DNA of 12,211 bases from DATAPE01 sp034667525 (lineage in GTDB: Bacteria > Actinomycetota > CADDZG01 > WHSQ01), in contig JAXDJO010000058.1 of assembly GCA_034667525.1 (NCBI GenBank), positions 1-12,211 on the forward strand, written 5' to 3'. The notes under the pieces are model-generated. The model had not been told where the DNA came from, ran no database searches, and saw only the letters and a list, made by a program, of their open reading frames with translations. Below, in pieces: positions 6,002 to 12,207 of this stretch. Both the position numbers and the translations under genes were made by a program. Numbering within the stretch: position 1 is the first letter of the stretch; each line of letters begins with the position of its first letter.

Positions 6002-6379
6002 ATGGAAGCACAGATCTGGACACTCACGAGCCTTCTGACCGCCACCCTTGTGGGGACCGTCTTCTATCTGGGCAACCGCATGGATTCTCTGGACAACTCG
6101 CTGGGAAGCCGCATCGACTCGTTGGGCACTCGGATCGATTCCCTGGACAAAAGGATCGATTCCCTGGACACGAGGATCGATTCCCTGGCCAGCCGGGTTG
6201 ACTCCCTGGCAACAAGGATAGATGCGCGTCTCGACGGGCTTTCAGCCGGATCGACAGTCTTGCCGAGCGCGTGGAGCTTCAGGGCAAGCAGCTTGCTTCC
6301 GAGATCTACGCGCTGGCCACCAAACTGGACGACCACGTCCGGCATCAAACTGGCTGACCACTTGTGCCGGGGCCGTTAG
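6002..6379 (+). CDS. Small membrane-anchored coiled-coil protein, frameshifted near its C-terminus
   Basis: As it stands, the frame encodes 125 residues. A membrane helix (about 6-23, WTLTSLLTATLVGTVFYLG) is followed by heptads of the form RIDSLxx (about 26-78), with Ile and Leu at a/d positions. After residue 78 (6236-6240) the frame becomes non-coding in character (STVLPSAWSFRASSLLPRS). The plus-strand frame one base back instead continues AFSRIDSLAERVELQGKQLASEIYALATKLDDHV and stops at 6355-6357, restoring the coiled coil. One missing base near GGG 6236-6238 explains this, giving a protein of about 118 residues. Similar short proteins (MEAQxWTL plus a membrane helix plus RID heptads) are familiar from bacterial genomes but have no assigned function. 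The frame is open back to 5822, but ATG 6002 has the family-like N-terminus. Confidence 0.75.
   Translation: MEAQIWTLTSLLTATLVGTVFYLGNRMDSLDNSLGSRIDSLGTRIDSLDKRIDSLDTRIDSLASRVDSLATRIDARLDGLSAGSTVLPSAWSFRASSLLPRSTRWPPNWTTTSGIKLADHLCRGR
6110..6229. repeat. 21-bp coding repeat (RIDSLxx heptads)
   Basis: About five consecutive 21-bp units with the theme AGGATCGATTCCCTGGACA encode the heptads of the coiled-coil protein. Identity is highest in the central three units, so recent internal duplication is likely. Repeats like this also invite slippage and assembly error. Confidence 0.8.
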
Positions 6380-6472
6380 CGCAGTGGACGCGCTAGCCTG
6401 GTAGCCCGATGCGTCGAGCGCCGGCAGGCCAGGGACGGGTTCTCCAGAAACCCAGAAAGAAGGCGTGCAAAA

Positions 6473-6883
6473 GTGACTGAGAAGATAATGAAATCCGAAG
6501 AAGAGTGGCGTCAGGAGCTGACGCCGGAGCAGTACAAAGTCCTGCGGCGCAAGGGCACGGAAGCTCCTTTCACGGGAAAGTACGTCCATTCGAAGGTCGA
6601 CGGGATCTATCGGTGTGGGGCGTGCGGGGCGGAGCTATTCGGGTCGGACACCAAGTTTGACTCGGGCACGGGATGGCCGAGCTTCACCGAGCCCGCCAAC
6701 CAGGCCAACGTCACGCTGCAGAAGGACCGCAGTCTGTTCATGACCCGCACAGAGGTCCTGTGCAGCCGTTGCGGCTCGCACCTTGGCCATGTCTTCGACG
6801 ATGGTCCCGGCCCCAACGGAAAGCGCTACTGCATCAATTCCTGCGCGCTGGAACTGGATCCTGTCAAAGAGGGTTCGGCGTAA
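6473..6883 (+). CDS. msrB: Peptide-methionine (R)-S-oxide reductase
   Basis: A 136-residue cytoplasmic enzyme that reduces methionine-R-sulfoxide in proteins. The whole protein is the SelR/MsrB domain. The structural zinc site is formed by Cys48 and Cys51 (CGAC) and Cys97 and Cys100 (CSRC). GWPSF (68-72), SHLGHVFDDGP (102-112) and RYCINS (118-123) are hallmark motifs, with Cys120 catalytic. The usual recycling-Cys position (GCGWPSF in many family members) is Thr here (GTGWPSF), while an extra Cys124 lies close to the catalytic Cys. It starts at GTG 6473 with an AAGAAGG-like site about ten bases upstream; ATG at 6488 is an alternative. The preceding gap (6380-6472) holds only a weak hairpin (6437-6453). 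It is convergent with the zinc-finger gene, 15 bp away. Confidence 0.96.
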   Translation: MTEKIMKSEEEWRQELTPEQYKVLRRKGTEAPFTGKYVHSKVDGIYRCGACGAELFGSDTKFDSGTGWPSFTEPANQANVTLQKDRSLFMTRTEVLCSRCGSHLGHVFDDGPGPNGKRYCINSCALELDPVKEGSA

Positions 6884-6898
6884 GGGACGTTCGATCCG

Positions 6899-7078
6899 CT
6901 AGCGAGCTTCGGGACGGCGGTCGTGGTGCAACCGCCGGTTGAGGGCCTCCAGACGAAGCTGTTCCTCTGGCGTCGTCGGTTCGACATGCCAGGCGGGATG
7001 GTCATCGTTGAGATGACTCGCTAATTCCGTGGCGAGTCGAAACTTCAACTCGCATTCCGGGCACTGGAAAGTCTCCAT
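6899..7078 (-). CDS. Small single C2H2 zinc-finger protein
   Basis: A 59-residue protein with one zinc finger near its N-terminus: Phe4, Cys6, Cys9, Phe13, Leu19, His22, His27. The spacing is C-x2-C-x3-F-x5-L-x2-H-x4-H, the classical C2H2 pattern complete with its hydrophobic core residues, and unlike the Ros/MucR spacing of many bacterial fingers. The rest is short and charged (TTPEEQLRLEALNRRLHHDRRPEAR), probably a helix. A role in nucleic-acid or protein binding is inferred only. No Shine-Dalgarno precedes the ATG, but TAATCT lies seven bases upstream, suggesting a leaderless mRNA. It lies between msrB (convergent) and selD (divergent). Confidence 0.75.
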   Translation of the reverse strand: METFQCPECELKFRLATELASHLNDDHPAWHVEPTTPEEQLRLEALNRRLHHDRRPEAR

Positions 7079-7085
7079 AGATCAA

Positions 7086-7091
7086 AGATTA
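7086..7091 (-). promoter_or_regulatory. Candidate -10 box for leaderless zinc-finger transcript
   Basis: On the minus strand, TAATCT followed by seven bases (TTGATCT) and then ATG fits the TANNNT-N7-ATG layout of leaderless actinobacterial genes. No clear -35 box is seen. The remainder of the 126-bp gap (7079-7204) shows no other feature I can support apart from the selD ribosome binding site. Confidence 0.45.
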
Positions 7092-7204
7092 ATCCGCTCT
7101 CTTCGCCCCTTTATCCTCTGCGATATGCATTCGCTTGTGCTGACTGCGTTCACCACCTGGGCCCGGCCTAAGACGCGTCGGCTGGAGGGAGTGAGGACGC
7201 TCGA

Positions 7205-8245
7205 ATGGGGATGAGGGACGAGGTACGGCTCTCCACCTATTCGCACGGCGGGGGCTGAGCATGCAAGCTCGGAACCTCCGAGTTGGCGCAGGTTCTGCGC
7301 CACGTGAATACAGAGTCTCAGGATGGCGGAGTCCTCGTCGGGCTCGAGGCGCCTGATGACGCCGCCGTCTACCGCATCTCAGACGATCTCGCCCTGGTTC
7401 AGACCGTGGATTTCTTCACGCCGATCGTGGACGACGCGTTTGCGTGGGGTCGCATTGCAGCCGCCAACGCGCTCTCGGATGTGTATGCGATGGCTGGCCG
7501 GCCGATCACGGCACTGAACCTTGTCGCGTGGCCGCGCTCCTTGGACCTTGAGCTGTTGGGCCAAGTGCTCGAGGGTGGCGGCGACGCCTGTGCGGAGGCC
7601 GGGGTCACCGTTGTAGGCGGACACTCGGTAGAGGACCCGGAGCCCAAGTTCGGCTTGGCCGTGACCGGAACCGTGGCCCCCGATGGGTTCGTCCGGACGA
7701 CGGGAGCATCACCCGGGTGCGACCTCGTGCTGACCAAGCCGCTTGGCACGGGGATCATCTCCGCCGGGATCAAGGAAGGAAAGACCGGAGAGACGGCGGC
7801 CGCCGAAGCCATCCGCATCATGTCTCTGTTGAACCGGGGTGCAGCCGACGCAATGACCGAGGTTGGCGTCGAGGCCGCAACGGATGTGACCGGCTTCGGT
7901 CTCGCAGGACACCTTCTCGAGATGCTCGGCCCCCGGTTGTCGGCGGAGCTTTCCTTCGACGCCATCCCCGTTTTGGAACAGACCTTCGAACTCGCGAGCC
8001 AGGATGTCGTGCCGGGTGGAAGCCGGCGGAATCAGGAGGCTATGCGGGCGACGGTGGAGCTGGGTCGCCTGGACGAAGCGACAGCGATCGTTCTCTTCGA
8101 CGCCCAGACTTCCGGCGGGCTTCTGATCGCGGTGGCGCAGGATAAGACCCGGATGCTCGTCGACCTGTTGACGCAGAAGAACACACCCACTGCAGCGGTG
8201 ATCGGTCGTCTGGTTCCCGGGGATGGAACGATCTCGGTTGTCTGA
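7205..8245 (+). CDS. selD: Selenide, water dikinase (SelD), selenocysteine-containing
   Basis: SelD makes selenophosphate from selenide and ATP; it feeds selenocysteine and selenouridine synthesis. The 346-residue protein requires an in-frame TGA (7256-7258) to be read as Sec18. Translation from ATG 7205 gives MGMRDEVRLSTYSHGGG-U-ACKLGTSEL, matching the SelD active-site region in which Cys or Sec precedes x-Cys-Lys; Cys20 and Lys21 are present. After the TGA the frame gives the full family set: DDAAVY, DFFTPIVDD, GRIAAANALSDVYAMAGRP, GGHSVEDPEPKFGLAVTG, TKPLGTG, TDVTGFGLAGHL, VPGGSRRN and DAQTSGGLL. GAGG lies eight bases before ATG 7205; ATG 7211 is an alternative. A start after the TGA (TTG 7283) would delete the catalytic residues. 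It overlaps mec by 23 bp and is probably the first gene of the operon. Confidence 0.95.
7256..7258 (+). other. Recoded TGA: selenocysteine codon 18 of selD
   Basis: This TGA falls exactly at the catalytic Cys/Sec of SelD (HGGG-x-ACK), is in frame with a good start and with the conserved body of the enzyme, and is followed by a SECIS-like hairpin. Natural Sec-containing SelD proteins are known in several bacteria. Confidence 0.92.
7284..7302 (+). promoter_or_regulatory. Bacterial SECIS-like hairpin in selD mRNA
   Basis: TGGCGCAG and CTGCGCCA form a perfect eight-pair stem around GTT. Opening the top G-C pair gives a GGUUC apex. The apex lies about 32 bases after the TGA, within the usual bacterial range of roughly 16-37. 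The GCAGGUUCUGC tip is close to the GCAGGUCUGC tip of the E. coli fdhF element that SelB binds. A second, weaker stem at 7266-7282 (AGCTCGG/CCGAGTT) lies between the TGA and this hairpin. Confidence 0.75.
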
Positions 8246-8660
8246 TCTCCGGCTCTCTCGCGACCTCGTCGCTGAGATGATCCAGCACTCGCTCTCCGGT
8301 CGGCCCAACGAGGCATGCGGATTGCTTGGGGGAAGGGACGGGCGAGCGAGCAAGCTCTTTCCCATGACCAACGCCGCGGCCAGCCCGGTTCGATATGCAC
8401 TGGACCCCAAGGAGCAACTGCAGGTCTATCGAAAGCTGGACCGGGAGGGACTCGAGCTTTCGGGGGTTTATCACTCCCACACGCGAACAGAGGCCTATCC
8501 CTCGCCGACCGACATCCGCTTAGCGAGCGAAGACGTCCCTTACGTCATCGTCTCGCTGGCAGAAGAGCCTGCCACCGTTCGAGCCTTTCGAATCTCCAAG
8601 GAGTACTGGACCGATGAAACAGGCGATATCCAGGAACTTCCGGTGGTCTCCGACGGTTGA
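8223..8660 (+). CDS. mec: CysO-cysteine peptidase, JAMM/MPN metalloprotease
   Basis: A 145-residue zinc isopeptidase-like enzyme. In mycobacteria Mec hydrolyses the CysO-cysteine adduct, releasing cysteine and regenerating the carrier. The JAMM signature is complete: Glu30 in NEACGLLGG and HSH-x7-S-x2-D with His84, His86, Ser94 and Asp97. It stands directly before cysO and cysM, as in M. tuberculosis, which makes the specific role likely rather than a generic deubiquitinase-like one. The ATG at 8223 lies inside the end of selD (23-bp overlap) without a clear Shine-Dalgarno; TTG at 8238, in frame, is an alternative. The overlap suggests translation coupled to selD. Confidence 0.92.
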   Translation: MERSRLSDLRLSRDLVAEMIQHSLSGRPNEACGLLGGRDGRASKLFPMTNAAASPVRYALDPKEQLQVYRKLDREGLELSGVYHSHTRTEAYPSPTDIRLASEDVPYVIVSLAEEPATVRAFRISKEYWTDETGDIQELPVVSDG

Positions 8661-8682
8661 ATAGCATGCGCAGAGTCGATCA

Positions 8683-8688
8683 AGGAGG
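8683..8688 (+). promoter_or_regulatory. Shine-Dalgarno AGGAGG fixing the cysO start
   Basis: A perfect AGGAGG four bases before TTG 8693. It favours this start over the in-frame TTG 8657 and ATG 8666 upstream, and agrees with the N-terminal alignment to mycobacterial CysO. Confidence 0.65.
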
Positions 8689-8692
8689 CACC

Positions 8693-8971
8693 TTGCCAGT
8701 CGAAGTTCGGATCCCAACGGTCTTTCGCAAGTTCACTGCAGGCGAGTCGGTAGTAGACGTCGAGCCTGGGACCATCGGCGATCTCATAGAGGAGCTGGAC
8801 CAACAGTACCCGGGGATGAAGAAGCAGCTGATGGCCGAGGAGGGCCGCCTGCACCGCTTCGTAAACGTCTATGTCAACGACGAAGACGCTCGTTACCTCG
8901 ACCGCCTCGAGACCGAGGTGGCCGACGGAGACGTGGTGTCGTTGCTGCCGTCGGTTGCAGGCGGCGCTTGA
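8693..8971 (+). CDS. cysO: Ubiquitin-like sulfur carrier protein CysO
   Basis: A 92-residue MoaD/ThiS-fold carrier whose C-terminal glycine is converted to a thiocarboxylate that supplies sulfur for cysteine on CysM. With TTG 8693 the protein begins MPVEVRIPTVFRKFTAGE, lining up with mycobacterial CysO. Other matching segments are LHRFVNVYVNDEDARYLDRLETEVADGD and the C-terminal VSLLPSVAGGA. The family normally ends in Gly-Gly; here an alanine follows, so either the last residue is removed before activation or the chemistry differs. The stop overlaps the cysM start (TTGA). No activating E1-like enzyme (MoeZ type) lies in the window. Confidence 0.92.
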   Translation: MPVEVRIPTVFRKFTAGESVVDVEPGTIGDLIEELDQQYPGMKKQLMAEEGRLHRFVNVYVNDEDARYLDRLETEVADGDVVSLLPSVAGGA

Positions 8972-9909
8972 AGTACGGGTCCATCCTCGACCTGATCGGC
9001 CATACGCCACTCGTCGAGACTCCTCGGCTCAGCCCGCATGGATCGGTCCGCCTGTGGGTCAAGCTCGAGGGTCAGAATCCGACGGGATCGGTTAAGGACC
9101 GGATCGCGCTGGCGATGGTCAAGGCCGGCGAGGCCTCTGGGGAGTTGACTAAGGAGAAAGTGATCCTGGAGCCGACGTCCGGAAACACGGGTATCGCTCT
9201 TGCAATGGTCTGCAAGCTCCTGGACTACCGCTTCACCGCGGTCATGCCGGATAACGCAAGTGCCGAGCGCGTCCAACTTCTCCGAGCGTTCGGAGCCGAC
9301 ATCATCTTCTCTGACGGAGCCAAAGGCACGAACGGATCCGTCGTTCTCGCGCAAGAGCTCTCCGATGACTCCAAGTACTACATGCCGTTCCAATACGGAA
9401 ACGAGGCCAATCTTCTGGCGCACTACCACGGCACCGGCCAGGAGATCGTCGCCGATCTGCCCGGCGTGAAAGCGTTCGTTGCAGGGCTCGGAACCGGCGG
9501 AACCTTGATGGGAGTCGGCCGGCGCCTCAAGGAACACGATGCGCATATCCGAGTGGTCGCGGCAGAGCCCGAGCTTGGCGAGCTCGTTTATGGACTGCGC
9601 TCCTTGGACGACGGCTACATCCCCCCGCTGTTCGATCCCGACATGCTCGATGGCAAGGTCAAGGTGCGGGCCCGGGAATCCATCCTCTGGACGCGTGAGC
9701 TCTTGCAGCGCGAGGGGATCTTCGCGGGCATCTCCTCGGGCGCGGTGGTCTGGGTAGCCCAGCGGATAGCAGAGCGATTGGCTGCCGACGGAGGCGGGGA
9801 CGTCGTATGCCTGCTTCCGGACGGGGGCTGGAAGTACCTTTCTACAGAGGCCTGGACACAGGAGATCGACATAGCCGAGAACAAAGTGGAAGAGGTTCTG
9901 TGGTGGTAG
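8968..9909 (+). CDS. cysM: O-phosphoserine sulfhydrylase / cysteine synthase CysM
   Basis: A 313-residue PLP enzyme of the cysteine synthase family. It contains NPTGSVKDR with the PLP-binding Lys43, the substrate-carboxylate loop EPTSGNTG (68-75) and the phosphate-cup loop GLGTGGT (173-179). Adjacency to mec and cysO, plus the YGLRSLDDGYIPPLFDP segment, which aligns with mycobacterial CysM (YALRNMDEGFVPELYDP) and carries the arginine linked to phosphoserine recognition, supports O-phosphoserine and CysO thiocarboxylate as substrates rather than O-acetylserine and sulfide. It starts at TTG, overlapping the cysO stop by four bases, and the protein reads KYGSILDLIGHTPLV as expected near the N-terminus. 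The C-terminus (KVEEVLWW) is near the usual length. Confidence 0.95.
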   Translation: MKYGSILDLIGHTPLVETPRLSPHGSVRLWVKLEGQNPTGSVKDRIALAMVKAGEASGELTKEKVILEPTSGNTGIALAMVCKLLDYRFTAVMPDNASAERVQLLRAFGADIIFSDGAKGTNGSVVLAQELSDDSKYYMPFQYGNEANLLAHYHGTGQEIVADLPGVKAFVAGLGTGGTLMGVGRRLKEHDAHIRVVAAEPELGELVYGLRSLDDGYIPPLFDPDMLDGKVKVRARESILWTRELLQREGIFAGISSGAVVWVAQRIAERLAADGGGDVVCLLPDGGWKYLSTEAWTQEIDIAENKVEEVLWW

Positions 9910-10736
9910 ACGCAGCGGAGCCCCGCCAGCCGATCGGCATGTTCGATTCCGGCATCGGGGGCTTGACCGTCGCGCGTGCGGTGATAGATCTGCTCCCCCA
10001 CGAAGACGTCGTCTATTTCGGCGATACCGCGCGCTGCCCCTACGGGCCGCGCCCGATCGAAGAGGTGCGGCAGTTCGCTCTTGAGATCATGGATCTGCTC
10101 GTCGAACAAGGCGTCAAGTTGTTGGTGGTGGCGTGCAACGCAGCCGCCTCCAGCGCGCTGCATGAGGCACAAGAGCGTTACGACGTGTCTGTGTTGAGTG
10201 TTATCGAGCCGGGGGTACGGGCGGCAGTTGCCGCAACCAGCAACGATCTGATCGGCGTGATCGGGACCGAGGTGACGATCGCGTCCCACTCCTACGATGA
10301 AGCCGTCGCCCATCTGGATGCGGGGGTGACCCTGGTATCCCAGCCTTGCCCCCGCTTCGTGGAGTTCGTTGAGAATGGCGACACGACCTCGGACGCATTG
10401 CTCCGGGTGGCCGAGCAGTATCTGGCTCCTTTGAAGGCCGCCGGCATCGATGCTTTGATACTCGGCTGTACCCACTACCCTCTCCTGTCGGGAGTGATCC
10501 GATACGTGATGGGAGACGAGGTCGTGTTGATATCCAGCGCCGAGGTAACAGCCCAAGAGGTGTACGCCCAGCTGCGAGACGGCCGGCTGTTGAACCCCGG
10601 GCCCCTGCCTGGGGAACACCGGTTCATCGCCTCGGGGGGCCAGGCCATGTTGGGGGACCTGGCTCATAGGCTTCTCGGCTCGGCCTTCACCGAGGTCGAG
10701 CAGCGCCCGTGGCTGCAGGAGCCTGTCCGGCCGTGA
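9903..10736 (+). CDS. murI: Glutamate racemase
   Basis: A 277-residue cytoplasmic enzyme converting L-glutamate to D-glutamate for peptidoglycan. Motifs: IGMFDSGIGGLTV (11-23), YFGDTARCPYG (38-48), the first catalytic Cys78 in VACNAAAS, IGVIGTEVTIASHSY (118-131) and the second catalytic pair LGCTHYP with Cys189 and His191. The residue after Cys-Asn is Ala80, where most homologues have Thr or Ser. The start is GTG 9903 with GGAAGAGG seven bases upstream; GTG 9900 is equally in frame. It overlaps cysM by seven bases. Reading the frame from ATG 9807 would add an unlikely N-terminal tail inside cysM. In M. tuberculosis a rhomboid-like gene lies between cysM and murI; it is absent here. Confidence 0.95.
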   Translation: MVDAAEPRQPIGMFDSGIGGLTVARAVIDLLPHEDVVYFGDTARCPYGPRPIEEVRQFALEIMDLLVEQGVKLLVVACNAAASSALHEAQERYDVSVLSVIEPGVRAAVAATSNDLIGVIGTEVTIASHSYDEAVAHLDAGVTLVSQPCPRFVEFVENGDTTSDALLRVAEQYLAPLKAAGIDALILGCTHYPLLSGVIRYVMGDEVVLISSAEVTAQEVYAQLRDGRLLNPGPLPGEHRFIASGGQAMLGDLAHRLLGSAFTEVEQRPWLQEPVRP

Positions 10737-11479
10737 GCTTCTCCGTGACGGTCCTCGGTAGCTCGGCGTGGTACGCGACCAGAGAGCGGGCGGCTTCCGG
10801 ATACCTCGTTGACTTCGGCGATACCCGGATCTGGCTCGATGCCGGCGGCGGCACGTGGCAGCGGCTCATCGAACGCGTCGATTTCACAGACGTCGACGGC
10901 GTGATCCTGTCGCACCGGCATCCAGACCACACGATCGATCTCTTCCAGCTCTTCCATGCGCGCCAGTACGGCGGCTCCAAGCCCATGGATCCGATCCCAC
11001 TGTGGGCACCGCCGGAAACCATCGACCGGGTGTTGGCATTCACTTCTCAGGTGGATGAGGCCTTTGATCTTCGCCCCGTCGAGACCAGCGACTCGATCGA
11101 GCTGGCAGGCGCCCAGGTGTCCTTCTTCCAGATGACGCATCCTCCTCAGACCCTGGGGGTGCGGATCGAAAGAGACGGTGGCGTGTTCGCCTACTCCGCC
11201 GACAGTGGCCCCGAGTTCGACGTCGCCGGCCTGGTTGGAGGTGCCAGCGTCTTTTTATGTGAGGCCACCTACCAGAATGGCGACGACCTGTGGGAAGGGC
11301 ATATGAGCGCGACGCAGGCGGCGGCAGCAGCCACGGAAGGGGGAGCGGCCAAGCTCGTGCTCACGCACCTGCCGCCGAAGCGCGATCTCGCTATCTCGCT
11401 CGCGGAAGCCCAAAGAGAGGCCGGGGGCATCGACGTCCAGCTCGCCGCAGACGGATTGAAGATGGAGATCGAAGGTTGA
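10733..11479 (+). CDS. Metallo-beta-lactamase-fold hydrolase, Rv1339-type (probable cAMP phosphodiesterase)
   Basis: A 248-residue dinuclear-metal hydrolase. It starts MSFSVTVLGSSAW, has the metal motif HRHPDH (61-66), and carries further likely ligands in QMTHPPQTLG, AYSADSGPEF and a late LTHLPP. Overall layout (VTVLGSS..., FLCEATYQ..., GHMSATQAAAAA, LVLTHLPP) matches the actinobacterial Rv1339 family placed between murI and rph. M. tuberculosis Rv1339 is reported to act as an atypical class II cAMP phosphodiesterase; transfer of that role here rests on synteny and overall similarity. RNase Z-like activity is an alternative. The GTG start overlaps the murI stop (GTGA), with AGGAG about 11 bases upstream. 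Confidence 0.9.
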   Translation: MSFSVTVLGSSAWYATRERAASGYLVDFGDTRIWLDAGGGTWQRLIERVDFTDVDGVILSHRHPDHTIDLFQLFHARQYGGSKPMDPIPLWAPPETIDRVLAFTSQVDEAFDLRPVETSDSIELAGAQVSFFQMTHPPQTLGVRIERDGGVFAYSADSGPEFDVAGLVGGASVFLCEATYQNGDDLWEGHMSATQAAAAATEGGAAKLVLTHLPPKRDLAISLAEAQREAGGIDVQLAADGLKMEIEG

Positions 11480-12207
11480 GCCGTGCGAAGGACCGGGCCC
11501 CCGACGAGATGAGGTCGATCGCGCTGACGCCTGGGTTCATGCCCTATGCAGAGGGATCCTGCCTCGTGGAAACTGGTGACACGCGCGTTATCTGTTCGGC
11601 AACTCTGGAAGAAGGCGTTCCTCGCTGGCTGCAGGGACGCGGCAAAGGGTGGGTGACTGCCGAGTATTCGATGCTTCCCCGCTCGAGCCCCTCACGGATC
11701 CCGCGCGAGGTGAACAAAGGCCGGCCCTCGGGGCGTACCCAGGAGATCCAGAGGCTGATCGGCCGGTCACTGCGCGCGATCATCGACATGGCGCAGCTCG
11801 GAGAGAGAACGGTGTGGCTGGACTGTGACGTGCTGCAAGCGGACGCCGGAACGCGAACCGCATCGGTGACGGGGGCCTACGTAGCGCTGGCTCAGGCCGT
11901 GGACCATCTCACCACCGCAGGCGCATTGCAGGTATCGCCACTTCTCGACACGGTGTCGGCGGTAAGCGTGGGGATCGTCGAAGGGGTTCCCTGTCTTGAC
12001 CTCGACTACGAGGAGGACTCATCGGCGCAAGTCGACATGAACGTAGTGATGACAGGAGCCGGCAAGCTCGTGGAAGTGCAGGGCACGGCGGAACAGGGCG
12101 CTTTCGAGAGATCCGAATTGGACCTGCTCTTGGATCTTGCAACCAAAGGGATCGGTGAGTTGACCGCTCGGCAGCTACAGGCTCTCGGCCCCGCAAACCG
12201 AGATTGA
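11476..12207 (+). CDS. rph: Ribonuclease PH
   Basis: A 243-residue phosphorolytic 3'-5' exoribonuclease that trims tRNA 3' ends using inorganic phosphate, forming a hexamer in the cytoplasm. Motifs: AEGSCLVETGDTRVICSATLEEGVPRW (25-51), GWVTAEYSMLPRS (58-70), GRTQEIQRLIGRSLRA (86-101), LDCDVLQADAGTRTASVTGAYVAL (115-138) with the phosphate-binding GTRT, and VDMNVVMTGAGKLVEVQGTAE near the end. TTG 11476 is chosen because the resulting RAKDRAPDEMRSIALTPG lines up with the usual RxDGRxxDELRPVxIT N-terminus. It overlaps the previous stop as TTGA, and GGAG lies eight bases upstream. The gene is complete; only four bases follow its stop, where an rdgB-like gene would follow in mycobacterial order. 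Confidence 0.96.
   Translation: MSRAKDRAPDEMRSIALTPGFMPYAEGSCLVETGDTRVICSATLEEGVPRWLQGRGKGWVTAEYSMLPRSSPSRIPREVNKGRPSGRTQEIQRLIGRSLRAIIDMAQLGERTVWLDCDVLQADAGTRTASVTGAYVALAQAVDHLTTAGALQVSPLLDTVSAVSVGIVEGVPCLDLDYEEDSSAQVDMNVVMTGAGKLVEVQGTAEQGAFERSELDLLLDLATKGIGELTARQLQALGPANRD

Noticed and set aside
6233..6245. Programmed -1 ribosomal frameshift in the coiled-coil gene
   Set aside because: There is no canonical X-XXY-YYZ slippery heptamer at the join, so indel or sequencing error is simpler; not fully excluded.
7283..8245. selD starting at TTG 7283, or selD as a pseudogene broken by TGA
   Set aside because: That start removes the catalytic motif. The upstream frame matches SelD closely, has a ribosome site, and the TGA sits exactly at the Cys/Sec position with a SECIS-like hairpin.
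9615..10667. Long minus-strand open frame (350 codons) antisense to cysM and murI
   Set aside because: It lies opposite two well-conserved genes, shows no family motif, and is typical of the spurious frames created by high GC content.
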